Part shown: positions 45,559 through 56,954 of the stretch, piece by piece
How the letters are laid out: every line of letters begins with the position of its first letter
How positions within the stretch are numbered: position 1 is the stretch's first letter
DNA from: Sedimenticola sp.
GTDB taxonomy: Bacteria > Pseudomonadota > Gammaproteobacteria > Chromatiales > Chromatiaceae
DNA length: 64,000 nt
Direction of reading: 5' to 3'
NCBI GenBank assembly: GCA_011051655.1
Contig: DRKS01000013.1
Coordinates: 1-64,000 of the forward strand
Made by a program: the position numbers and the translations under genes
The notes under the pieces: model-generated
Databases searched by the model: none
Told to the model about the DNA's origin: nothing
The model's input: only the letters and a program-made list of their open reading frames with translations

Positions 45559-45796
45559 GTTTGGTTGCCTTTCGTATCGAGATGATGCGGATGGTATCGA
45601 CATCTTCGGTGTGTACCACCGAAACGACGCGACCCTCCAGAAAACCGAATGTAATGAAGCGCTGTTCGCCGTAATCAACCCGGCCATCTTCAAGAGAGAG
45701 TGTCACACCTTCGAAGACCTGCTTACATCCAACAAAGTCGATGCCATGTTTTTGGATGTTGGCGAGACGTTTGGCTTCATCCCATTCGAATCTCAT
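45521..45796 (-). CDS. brnT: BrnT-type ribonuclease toxin
   Basis: A 91-residue toxin of the BrnT/RelE-like fold: FEWDEAKRLANIQKHGIDF at the start, FEGVTLSLEDGR, then VVSVVHTEDVDTIRIISIRK with the basic catalytic patch. BrnT cleaves RNA and stops translation. It is first in the operon and diverges from the cas operon; the shared gap (45797-46082) contains the predicted cas guide RNA. Confidence 0.93.
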   Translation of the reverse strand: MRFEWDEAKRLANIQKHGIDFVGCKQVFEGVTLSLEDGRVDYGEQRFITFGFLEGRVVSVVHTEDVDTIRIISIRKATKHEQESFFNHLPN

Positions 45797-45799
45797 GCA

Positions 45800-45830
45800 A
45801 TTACCCTTGATTGTAGTTACAAAACGTCAA
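45800..45830 (-). promoter_or_regulatory. brnTA promoter with TGTA-GT-TACA operator
   Basis: On the minus strand TTGACG (45825-45830) is followed after 19 bp by TAATTG-like sequence (about 45800-45805). Between them is the palindrome TTGTAGTTACAA (45811-45822), a fitting site for the ribbon-helix-helix antitoxin. Confidence 0.5.
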
Positions 45831-45894
45831 TACGAAAAGCCTGGACTTTATTATCTAAATCTGAAGTGTAAGAGGAGGCGCGAAATAAATCAAC

Positions 45895-45913
45895 TTCATG
45901 TTAGTTTTATTAG
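45895..45913 (+). promoter_or_regulatory. Predicted self-target of the cas guide RNA (TTC PAM + 16 bp)
   Basis: TTC (45895-45897) is followed by ATGTTAGTTTTATTAG (45898-45913). This matches 15 of the first 16 bases of the pseudo-spacer at 45987; the one mismatch is at position 6, a position that is flipped out and not read in type I effector complexes. The bound complex would cover the -35 box that starts two bases further on. Confidence 0.75.
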
Positions 45914-45914
45914 A

Positions 45915-45944
45915 TTGACAAATTTCTTATTCAATCGGTATCCT
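45915..45944 (+). promoter_or_regulatory. Promoter of the guide RNA and probably the cas operon
   Basis: TTGACA (45915-45920), an 18-bp spacer, and TATCCT (45939-45944). The predicted start, near 45951, falls exactly at the first degenerate repeat. No other good promoter lies between here and cas3, so readthrough from this start may express the cas genes. Confidence 0.7.
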
Positions 45945-45952
45945 TTAATGGT

Positions 45953-46057
45953 GGTTTCCGATGCTGGGCATCGGCCTCATTGAAGGATGTTCGTTTTATT
46001 AGTAAGGACATGAAATTGAAAATATTCCGGGGCAGCAGGCCCCGGCCTCATTGCCAA
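45953..46057 (+). ncRNA. crRNA-like guide from a degenerate two-repeat mini-array (CreR-like)
   Basis: Pseudo-repeat 1 (45953-45986) and pseudo-repeat 2 (46022-46057) enclose a 35-nt spacer (45987-46021), the normal spacer size of the main array. Both keep the repeat architecture. The main repeat has stem CCGTGGC/GCCACGG; pseudo-repeat 1 has CCGATGC/GCATCGG (two compensatory pair changes) and pseudo-repeat 2 has CCGGGGC/GCCCCGG (one). The 3' handle CCTCATTGAAGC is CCTCATTGAAGG in the first copy, and CCTCATTG is kept in the second. A Cas6-type domain (in Csb2) could therefore cut both and release a crRNA. It ends 25 bp before cas3. I infer a regulatory guide as in CreR (Cas-regulating RNA) circuits. 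Confidence 0.82.
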
Positions 46058-46082
46058 TTAACGAGACAAACAGGACAGGAAG

Positions 46083-48483
46083 ATGGATAGCATTGGTCCG
46101 CAACAGAGTTATCAACGCTTTTTTCAAATAGCCATGGGAGCGGAAAAGAAGCCCTTTCCATATCAGACCAAACTGGCAACAGAGACTTGGCCGGACCTGC
46201 TGGAGATTCCAACCGGACTTGGAAAGACCGCCGCAGTGATTTTGGCTTGGCTCTATAAACGAAAAAACAGAGACTCCGATACCCCCGGGCGCTTGATCTA
46301 CTGCCTGCCGATGCGCGTACTGGTAGAGCAGACTCAACGCAACGCCGAACAATGGATAAAAGCACTTGGACTGAGCAATGATGTCTCCGTGCATTTGCTG
46401 ATGGGCGGAGAGGAGTGTCTCCGCAAGGCAGCCTGGGCTGATTCTCCGGAGCAGGCGTGCATCCTGATCGGCACCCAGGACATGCTGCTCTCCCGTGCCT
46501 TGATGCGAGGCTACGGCATGAGCCGGTATCAGTGGCCCATGCACTTCGGCCTGCTGCATAACGATGCGCTGTGGATCTATGACGAGATCCAGCTCATGGG
46601 GGCAGGGCTGCCCACCACAGCACAATTGGAGGCGTTCCGGAGGGAATTCCCACTGGGGGCGCGAAGCCGCAGCCTGTGGCTCTCGGCCACCCTTCACCCC
46701 GATTGGCTGGCGACAGTTGATCTCAAGCCCCATCTTGCTTCACTCCGCCATGACACGCTGGGAGATGAAGACAGGCAACATCCTGCCGTCCGGCAGCGTA
46801 CCCAGGCCCGCAAGATTTTGAGCAAAGCCGACATCGCTCTGACCGGAGCCACCAAGGCGGACACGGCCTCTTACATCACGGCGTTGGCGGACCGGGTTCG
46901 CCAGACCCATATGGATAACAGCAACACCATCGTCATCCTGAACCGGGTCGAGCGGGCTCAGGCGGTTTATCAGGAGCTCGCCAAACAGATGCCGGAAGTG
47001 GAGCGCCTCCTTATCCATGCCCGCTTCCGCCCCGGCGAGCGCCGAGCCCAGGCGGAAAAACTTACGGAAGAACCGGGACCCCAGGGGAGGATCATCATCG
47101 CCACACAAGCCATCGAGGCGGGTGTTGATATCAGCTCGGCCATCCTCTTTACCGAACTGGCCCCCTGGTCCTCCCTGGTGCAGCGTTTCGGCCGCTGCAA
47201 CCGCTATGGCGAACAGCCGGTGGCCCATATCCACTGGATCGATATTGCAACCGATGCTAAACCCGATACCGCGCTGCCCTACGATCCCGCCGTCCTGGAT
47301 GCCAGCCGCGAACAGCTGCTGAACCTCGAAGAGGCTGGCCCGGCCTCATTACCAAAAGTGAGCGGTGAGCGCCCCCTGTCGCCGGTGATCCGTCGCAAGG
47401 ATCTGCTGGATCTCTTCAATACCGATCCCGACCTGTCGGGCTTTGATGTGGATATTTCCATGTACATCCGAGACCAGGGCCCGCCGCAGATCCAGGTCTT
47501 CTGGCGCGACTTCGACGATCAACCCGGCGACCAGGAACCGCCACAGCGGGATGAACTCTGTCCCGCCTCCATGGGGCAGATTGAGGCCTACCTGAAACCC
47601 GACAAGCGCCGAGCCTGGCAGTGGGATGGTCTCTCCGACCAGTGGCGGCCGGTGCAAAAGGGCCAACTCCGGCCGGGCCAGATATTGCTGCTGCGCAATA
47701 GCGATGGCGGTTATGACGACAAGCTGGGGTTCGAGGCCGGAACCAAAACACCCGTGCCTCCCATCCCCCTTGAGAAGAGCGAAGCCAATGGCGCCTATAG
47801 CGGCGATCCCGACAGCCGCCAGACCAAAGCCATTCCGTTGGCCAGACATCTGACCAACGTACATCAGACCGCCCGGAAACTGACGAAAACCCTCGGCATC
47901 GAGTTGTTTGCCGATACCGTCTGCCAGGCCGCTCTGTGGCATGACGTGGGCAAGTCGCATTCGGAGTTCCAGAAAACCCTCTATGGACAGGAGCGGGAAG
48001 CCGCTGAACCCCTGCTGGCGAAATCGAGCAGAAAAGGGAAACACAAGCGCGAATATCTGCGCCACGAACTCGCCTCCATGCTGGCGTGGCTGGAGCACGG
48101 CGAGCGTGACAAGTGGCACGACCTGATCGCCTACCTGATCCTCGCCCACCACGGCAAGGTCCGCACCAGTATCCGCGCCATGCCGGATGAAGAGCCACCG
48201 AAGGAGGATTGGATCAAGCAACACGATCTGAACAACCCCCTCTACGCCCGCGGCATCTGGGAAGGGGACAAACTGCCCGCCCTGGAGATCGCAGGTGTCC
48301 CGATCCCCGAAACCCGCCTGCGGCTCGATCTCATGCGCCTGGGCCAGAGCGAACAGGGCGCCTCATGGACCGCCAGGGTACAGCAACTTCTGCACCAGCA
48401 TGGGCCTTTCCAGTTGGCTTGGCTGGAGACCCTGGTGCGGATCGCCGACTGGCGGGCCACCGCCGAGGAACAGGAGAAGGACG

Positions 48484-48491
<8 letters not shown>
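46083..48491 (+). CDS. cas3: Cas3 helicase-nuclease, C-terminal HD (type I-G)
   Basis: An 802-residue Cas3. The helicase comes first: Walker A PTGLGKT (43-49), DExH-box variant IYDEIQL, LSATL, and motif VI SLVQRFGRCNRYGE. The HD nuclease is at the C-terminus with LWHDVGKSHSEF (H620, D621) after HLTNVHQTARKL. This reversed order is typical of I-U/I-G systems. It is recruited by the effector complex to unwind and degrade target DNA. AGGA sits 7 bases before the ATG. The 3' end overlaps csx17 by 8 bp. The gap to the upstream guide RNA is 25 bp. Confidence 0.95.
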
Positions 48492-51607
<3,116 letters not shown>

Positions 51608-51610
51608 CCC

Positions 51611-53107
51611 ATGCTCACCATCGAACTGAAATTTGTGGCTGGGCGCTATCACGCCACCCCGTGGGGGCGCCACGTCAATGAAGCGGATGTGGCCTGGCCG
51701 CCGGATGCCTGGCGGGTCATCCGGGCCCTGATCGCCACTTGGCACCGCAAGCTGGACAAGGATCGCTATCCCGAAACCCTGCTCTCCAGCCTGGTGGAGC
51801 GCTTGGCTGAATCCCTGCCCCGCTACCATCTGCCCGGCGCCGTGCATACCCACACCCGCCACTACATGCCGATTCGCTCAGGCAAGGCGGAAAAACCGAT
51901 TCTGGTCTACGACGCCTTCGCCAGGATCGCCGCCAGTGAGCCCATCATAATGGCTTGGCCCGACCTTTCCCTTGGTCGGGAAGAGCAGGCCCTGCTAGAT
52001 GAATTGCTGACCTGCATGGGCTACCTGGGACGAGCCGAGAGCTGGCTGGAGGCCAGGCGCCTGGAACAGTGGGAAGGTAAGTTCAACTGCGTGCCGGGCG
52101 ACCAGGCACTGGATGCCGAGACCGGCGAACTGCGAGAGATCGTGCGTTGCCTGGCGCCGCTCTCAAACGCAGAGTATCGGGCCCTGCGCACCAACCAGTT
52201 AGCGGCGCAAGACCAAAGGGGGCAAACGAGGCTGGCCAAAACCCTCCCGGAATCCCTCCTGGATGCCCTGCGTCTGGAGACGGCCGACCTGCAAAAAGCT
52301 GGCTGGAGCCAGCCGCCAGCAGCACAGAGTATCTGCTATCTGCGGGAACTGAATAGCCTAAAGCCCCAATCATTCCCAAAAACCAAAGTAACAAGCTGCA
52401 CCCATGATACCGCCCGCTTCATGCTGATCGGAAAACCACTGCCCCGCATTGAAAATGCAGTAAAGGTCGGAGAGTGGATGCGGCTCGCAGTATTGAGCAA
52501 GGCCAAGGGCGTATTCGGCGAAAACGCCATCCCCGCCTGCCTCTCAGGCCATGGGCTACCCAAGGGCAACCGCCACCAACACGCCTTCTTCCTGCCCGAG
52601 GATGCCGACGACGATGGCCATATCGACCATATCTGGGTCCATGTGCCGCAAGGGCTCAGCCATGACAGCCGGCGGGCACTGGGGCGCTTAACCCACCTGA
52701 AAGGACGGGACGGCGGCGAGTGGCAGCTGGTTTTAGAAACCACCGCCCAACGCGAACAATTCGCCGATGCCGCCCCGGTGGGAACCGCCGGATGCTGGGT
52801 ATCCACGACCCCCTATCTCCACCCCTGGCATCTCAAGAAAAAACTCACGGTAGAGGATCAGATCCGCCGTGAATGCCGCGCACGGGGCATACCCGAGCCG
52901 GAAACGATGGAGCAGCTTCCGGAAATCACCATCCATGGCAAATCAAGACGAGCGATCCATTTCCATCGTTTCCGCTCCAAACGCGGCCTAACTCAGCCCG
53001 ACACCCACGGCAGTTTTTGGCGGCTCACCTTTGCCAAACCCGTTCAAGGGCCATTGGCCCTGGGATTTGGCTGCCACTTCGGCCTGGGCCTGTTCAAGCC
53101 CATCTGA
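51611..53107 (+). CDS. csb2: Csb2 (Cas5-Cas6 fusion, GSU0054 family)
   Basis: A 498-residue protein. The N-terminal part (about 1-250) is Cas5-like (LTIELKFVAGRYHATPWGRH), and the C-terminal part is Cas6-like, ending in the glycine-rich RAMP loop LALGFGCHFGLGLFKP. In I-G systems it processes the pre-crRNA at the repeat hairpin and caps the 5' handle. It would also be the enzyme that cuts the degenerate repeats in front of cas3. Candidate catalytic histidines include those in NRHQHAFF. Confidence 0.92.
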   Translation: MLTIELKFVAGRYHATPWGRHVNEADVAWPPDAWRVIRALIATWHRKLDKDRYPETLLSSLVERLAESLPRYHLPGAVHTHTRHYMPIRSGKAEKPILVYDAFARIAASEPIIMAWPDLSLGREEQALLDELLTCMGYLGRAESWLEARRLEQWEGKFNCVPGDQALDAETGELREIVRCLAPLSNAEYRALRTNQLAAQDQRGQTRLAKTLPESLLDALRLETADLQKAGWSQPPAAQSICYLRELNSLKPQSFPKTKVTSCTHDTARFMLIGKPLPRIENAVKVGEWMRLAVLSKAKGVFGENAIPACLSGHGLPKGNRHQHAFFLPEDADDDGHIDHIWVHVPQGLSHDSRRALGRLTHLKGRDGGEWQLVLETTAQREQFADAAPVGTAGCWVSTTPYLHPWHLKKKLTVEDQIRRECRARGIPEPETMEQLPEITIHGKSRRAIHFHRFRSKRGLTQPDTHGSFWRLTFAKPVQGPLALGFGCHFGLGLFKPI

Positions 53108-53118
53108 GGACAGCTGTC

Positions 53119-54192
53119 ATGGATGAAACACAATTCCACCCCAATGACCGTGTCTTCCACCCCATCTTTGGCTATGGGACGGTGGTTGAGGTCGGGGAAG
53201 ACAGTGAACAGCTTTCCGTCCATTTCGATGGCTATGCCACGAAGTGGCTGGCGCTTAAATACGCCTTTTTGCGGTTGGTGACGCCCGAAGAGGAGGCTTC
53301 GGAAACGGCCAGGGCCGTCTCCTGGCTCGATACCTTTGTATTCGAGGAAGAGGGCGATCATTACTTTGGCACCCGCTGGACCCCTTTTTTCGATGACGCC
53401 GAAGGTTTCTTTCAGCGGCTGCCGGAGATTCTGCCGAAGGCCATCCCACTACAAGGCTATGGCGACTTTTTTCCGCCTCCACACCAATATCCGCCCGATT
53501 GGTCTAAGGTGCGGTACCTTGCCTGGCCGGATGTTCACCAAGCTGTGTTGCTGGCAATCAAGGAGAATGAGGGCCGGGAATCTGAGCTGGTCTCGCTCTT
53601 TCCTCACTGCCGCAGCGGCATGGAACATACGGTGACCATCGAGCGCGTGCTGGTTTGGAAAGACAGTTGCGAGGCGCAGATCGATGGAGTCGTTGGCCCC
53701 GCCTGTATCACCTTCTTCGACACCCTGTATGGCGTGAATCGTGGCTGGTACGAATCGGGGCGGGATCTTCAGTTCATTCTCACCGGCATCGCCTACGATG
53801 CCTGTAAGGCCCCGATTCAGGAGTTCGATATCCCCCCATCCGAAGTAGATGCATCCATACGAGAAAAAGCAAAACAGAACGGCATCGATCTCACCGAATT
53901 GCCGTCAAAGATAGACACCCGCCACATGCAGATACTGCTCCCCATTCCGGATTGGGACAGGGATGACTACCAGTTCCACGGGCCGGTGAAATCGGTGAAG
54001 GAGACGGTGATGCTGAATCAGCCGGGGTGGCTGATACGGACTGCTTTGGTGCGCGGGATGGAGGACGACAGGGAGTACGATTTCGATATCCTCATCACCC
54101 GCAAGGCGTGGGAAGGCGATGAGCCGCCCAGGGCCGGCGAAAATATCGAAGGGGCGATGTGGCTCCAGGGTTATCTCTGGTCGGCGAGGTAA
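53119..54192 (+). CDS. Ancillary protein in the cas operon: UvrD-type Tudor domain + unknown domain
   Basis: A 357-residue protein, ATG at 53119 with GAGGA 8 bases upstream, 11 bp after csb2 on the same strand. Residues 1-55 (HPNDRVFHPIFGYGTVVEVG...VHFDGYATKWLALKYAFLRL) resemble the Tudor-like C-terminal domain of UvrD/PcrA helicases, which binds RNA polymerase or nucleic acid. The remaining about 300 residues have no motif I know; they are Trp-, Tyr- and Asp-rich with a beta pattern (WYESGRDLQFILTGIAYDA; MQILLPIPDWDRDDYQFHG). It is not a core I-G gene. Its place in the operon suggests an accessory role in interference or its control. Confidence 0.7.
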   Translation: MDETQFHPNDRVFHPIFGYGTVVEVGEDSEQLSVHFDGYATKWLALKYAFLRLVTPEEEASETARAVSWLDTFVFEEEGDHYFGTRWTPFFDDAEGFFQRLPEILPKAIPLQGYGDFFPPPHQYPPDWSKVRYLAWPDVHQAVLLAIKENEGRESELVSLFPHCRSGMEHTVTIERVLVWKDSCEAQIDGVVGPACITFFDTLYGVNRGWYESGRDLQFILTGIAYDACKAPIQEFDIPPSEVDASIREKAKQNGIDLTELPSKIDTRHMQILLPIPDWDRDDYQFHGPVKSVKETVMLNQPGWLIRTALVRGMEDDREYDFDILITRKAWEGDEPPRAGENIEGAMWLQGYLWSAR

Positions 54193-54206
54193 GGAGTATC
54201 GTGCCG

Positions 54207-54545
54207 CTACATCCCCATCACCGCCAACAAGCTCCTCTCCACCGCCGTCATCTCTTCGGGAGTCAAGCGCGTGATCGGCCCTTCGCCAAAACGGCTGCGG
54301 TCCAGGGCGCGGGGATGCTCCACCATGGCGTAGCAATCCTGGAGCAGGCGGTCACGGGCAGTAATTTGGATGCGCATGGGGGCGAAGGCTGGGCGGTATT
54401 GGGTGGTGAGTGGGATGGTGATGATGGTGGGTAGCTCAGTGGTGAGGAGCCGGTCCTCCTGCATGATGATGACCGGGCGTTGTTTGCCGATTTCAGCCCC
54501 TTTGTTGGGGTTGTGGTTGGCGATCCAGATCTCACCCCGGCGCAT
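54207..54545 (-). CDS. MazF/PemK-type mRNA interferase toxin
   Basis: A 112-residue toxin (MRRGEIWIANHNPNKGAEIGK..., QRPVIIMQEDRLL, IPLTTQYRP). The family cuts mRNA at short sequences. It is encoded antisense to the cas genes, between the ancillary gene and cas4-cas1, and its start overlaps the antitoxin stop by one base (TAATG). Confidence 0.9.
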   Translation of the reverse strand: MRRGEIWIANHNPNKGAEIGKQRPVIIMQEDRLLTTELPTIITIPLTTQYRPAFAPMRIQITARDRLLQDCYAMVEHPRALDRSRFGEGPITRLTPEEMTAVERSLLAVMGM

Positions 54546-54853
54546 TATTTCCACCACTTCTGGTTAGGGTCGATGCCTGCTGCGCGGTCTGATTCGATGA
54601 TGGCATCAAGCCCTTCATCGATTGAGTCAAAGTCGTTGGCGATTTCGAGCGATTCGGCCACGGCGGCAGGGTTGGCGGCCAGTGCCTTGGCGGCGGCCGC
54701 CAATTGCGCCATAAACCGCTCTTTCTCACGGCGAGCCAGATATTCGGCAATGGCCTCGCGAGCCACTTCGGAGCGAGGCTTGCCCTCGAGGTCGGACTCA
54801 TGACTGAGCCGGGCTTCAAGCTCTTCAGGAAGTCTTATGCTGATAGCGGCCAT
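54545..54853 (-). CDS. Ribbon-helix-helix antitoxin of the MazF-type pair
   Basis: A 102-residue antitoxin starting MAAISIRLPEELEARLSHES, a ribbon-helix-helix, followed by a helical toxin-binding tail (FDSIDEGLDAIIESDRAAG). The start at 54853 is preferred over 54877 because it gives the RHH directly. The promoter region is shared, divergently, with cas4-cas1. Confidence 0.87.
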   Translation of the reverse strand: MAAISIRLPEELEARLSHESDLEGKPRSEVAREAIAEYLARREKERFMAQLAAAAKALAANPAAVAESLEIANDFDSIDEGLDAIIESDRAAGIDPNQKWWK

Positions 54854-54879
54854 ATTGAATTTCTCTTTGAATGACAATC

Positions 54880-54921
54880 TGTATTACAAAATATAGTTTC
54901 AGGTGGACTTGAATACAAGTC
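54880..54921. promoter_or_regulatory. Divergent control region, antitoxin / cas4-cas1
   Basis: Contains the palindrome TGTATTACA (54880-54888), similar to operators at the other two toxin-antitoxin pairs, and an inverted repeat GACTTG/CAAGTC (54906-54911/54916-54921). Antitoxin binding here could also affect transcription of cas4-cas1. Confidence 0.5.
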
Positions 54922-54946
54922 ACCGGATTCACTAAGGAAACCACCC

Positions 54947-56659
54947 ATGGACCACGGCCCCCAACAAGAACTCCCCCTCTCCTTCCCGGAGTTCACCGGC
55001 GACATGCCGCTCATGCCGGCGCGGATGATCAACGAATATGTCTACTGCCCACGCCTTGCCTATCTGGAGTGGGTGCAGGGGGAGTGGGCAGATTCCGGGG
55101 ATACCGTTCACGGGCGCTGGGTGCACCGGCGGGTGGACAAGCCTGCGAAAGAGTTGCCGCCGCCGGAGAAAATCGAGCAAGAGGAGCGCTTCCACGCCCG
55201 CTCTATCACCCTCTCCTCCAACCGGCTCGGGCTGATCGCCAAGATGGATCTGGTGGAGGGCGACGGCGAAACCGTCACCCCGGTGGATTACAAACGCGGC
55301 AAGCGTCCCCATGTGGCCAAGGGCGCCTATGATCCGGAGCGGGTGCAACTCTGCGTTCAGGGCATGCTGCTGGAAGAGCATGGTTACCGGTGCGAGGAGG
55401 GGGTGCTCTATTTTGCCGGCTCCAGGGAGCGGGTCACGGTCCAATTCGACGAGGAACTGCGCAACAAAACCCTCTCCGCCATCAACGGCCTGCGGTTGTT
55501 CGCCGCGGGCGGCCATGCACCGTCACCGCTGGAGGAGAGCCCCAAGTGCCCGCGTTGCTCATTAGTGAGCATCTGTCTGCCAGACGAGGTCAACTTCTTC
55601 CGCCATGGCGGCGAGAATCCGCGCCCCCTCTCCGTCATGCGGGACGAGGCCCTGCCGCTGTACGTGCAGGCCCATCACGCCAAGGTGGCGAAGAAGGGCG
55701 AGGTGCTGGAGGTCTCGGTGGACGGCAAGCGAGTCACCCAGGTACGGCTGCTGGACGTCTCCCAACTGGTGTTGATGGGCAACGTCTACGTCACCTCGCC
55801 CTGCCTGCAGGAGTTGATGAAACGCGAGATCCCCATCACCTGGCACTCCTACGGTGGCTGGTTCTACGGTCACTCCGTCGGGGCGGGCCATAAAAACGTT
55901 GAACTGCGCACCGCCCAATACCAGGGGAGTTTCGACGAGCAGGTCTGCCTGCGCATTGCTCGAAACCTGGTGCACGATAAGATCCTCAATTGCCGCACCC
56001 TGCTCCGGCGCAACTGGAAGGGGGATGAAAGCAACAAACCCCTCATGCAGGACCTGAAGCGTGATGCCACCTGCGCCCTGCGTGCCCAAAGCATTGCCGA
56101 ACTGCTGGGTATCGAGGGGGCCGCGGCCGCCCGTTACTTCGGCAACTTTGCCCGGATGATCAAGCGGGATCCCAACAGCGACGGCTTTGCATTCGATTTC
56201 ACCCACCGCAACCGCCGCCCCCCCGCCGATCCCGTCAACGCCCTGCTCTCCTATGCGTATAGCCTGCTGTCACGCACCTGGCATGTCACCCTTGCGGCGG
56301 TGGGGTTCGATCCCTACCGCGGTTTCTACCACCAACCCCGTTATGGAAGGCCCGCATTGGCGCTGGATATGATGGAGCCCTTCAGGCCACTCATCGCCGA
56401 CTCCAGCGTCATCTCCGCCATCAACAACGGCGAGGTGCGGCCCAGCGATTTCATCAGTGCCGCCGGCAGCGTCAACCTTACCCCGGATGGGCGCAAACGC
56501 TTCATCGCCGCCTTGGAACGCCGGCTCACCCATGAGATCACCCACCCGGTATTCGGCTATAAGATAAGCTATCGCAGAGTGTTAGAGGTGCAGTCCCGAC
56601 TTCTTGGCCGCTTCCTGACCGGCGAAATCAACCAATTCCCCAACTTCATCACAAGGTGA
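54947..56659 (+). CDS. cas4-cas1: Cas4-Cas1 fusion protein
   Basis: A 570-residue fusion. The Cas4 part (about 1-215) has the iron-sulfur cysteines C34 (NEYVYCPRLAYLEW), C201, C204 and C210 (CPRCSLVSIC) and the nuclease core HARSITLSSNRLGLIAKMDL/VTPVDYKRGK. The Cas1 integrase (about 220-570) has NALLSYAYSLL, GFDPYRGFYHQPRYGRPALA and DMMEPFRPLIAD with the metal-binding residues. Cas4-Cas1 fusions are a mark of I-U/I-G systems; in Geobacter the fusion selects spacers with a TTN PAM. AAGGAA lies before the ATG. It is followed 4 bp later by cas2. Confidence 0.95.
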   Translation: MDHGPQQELPLSFPEFTGDMPLMPARMINEYVYCPRLAYLEWVQGEWADSGDTVHGRWVHRRVDKPAKELPPPEKIEQEERFHARSITLSSNRLGLIAKMDLVEGDGETVTPVDYKRGKRPHVAKGAYDPERVQLCVQGMLLEEHGYRCEEGVLYFAGSRERVTVQFDEELRNKTLSAINGLRLFAAGGHAPSPLEESPKCPRCSLVSICLPDEVNFFRHGGENPRPLSVMRDEALPLYVQAHHAKVAKKGEVLEVSVDGKRVTQVRLLDVSQLVLMGNVYVTSPCLQELMKREIPITWHSYGGWFYGHSVGAGHKNVELRTAQYQGSFDEQVCLRIARNLVHDKILNCRTLLRRNWKGDESNKPLMQDLKRDATCALRAQSIAELLGIEGAAAARYFGNFARMIKRDPNSDGFAFDFTHRNRRPPADPVNALLSYAYSLLSRTWHVTLAAVGFDPYRGFYHQPRYGRPALALDMMEPFRPLIADSSVISAINNGEVRPSDFISAAGSVNLTPDGRKRFIAALERRLTHEITHPVFGYKISYRRVLEVQSRLLGRFLTGEINQFPNFITR

Positions 56660-56663
56660 CGCC

Positions 56664-56954
56664 ATGGAAGAACATCTCTACATCGTCAGCTACGACATTC
56701 GCGACGCCAAGCGCTGGCGGGCCATCTTCAAACTCATGAAAGGTTATGGTGAATGGCTGCAACTCTCGGTATTCCAGTGCCGCATGAGCCGCAAGCGCCA
56801 TGCCGAACTGCTGGCCACACTGGATGAAATCATCCTGCACGACCATGACCACGTCTTGATGCTAGACTTGGGCATGGCCGACAGCGTGACTCCACGCATT
56901 GTCAGTCTTGGGAAGAGTTTCGAACCGGTAGTGCGGGAGCCGGTCATCATATAG
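56664..56954 (+). CDS. cas2: Cas2 adaptation protein
   Basis: A 96-residue Cas2 with YIVSYDIRDAKRWRAIFKLM (ferredoxin fold, metal Asp), GYGEWLQLSVFQCRMS and a beta C-terminal part. It forms the central dimer of the Cas1-Cas2 integrase. It starts 4 bp after cas4-cas1 and ends 247 bp before the first CRISPR repeat. Confidence 0.95.
   Translation: MEEHLYIVSYDIRDAKRWRAIFKLMKGYGEWLQLSVFQCRMSRKRHAELLATLDEIILHDHDHVLMLDLGMADSVTPRIVSLGKSFEPVVREPVII

Noticed and set aside
45254-45871. Plus-strand 205-codon frame
   Set aside because: It overlaps the well-supported BrnT and BrnA genes in antisense and has no domain.
45898-46002. The 16-bp duplication as a simple pair of repressor operators
   Set aside because: Possible, but one copy begins exactly at the repeat-spacer border, the other has a fitting PAM, and the single mismatch is at the unread position 6; a guide-target pair explains all three.
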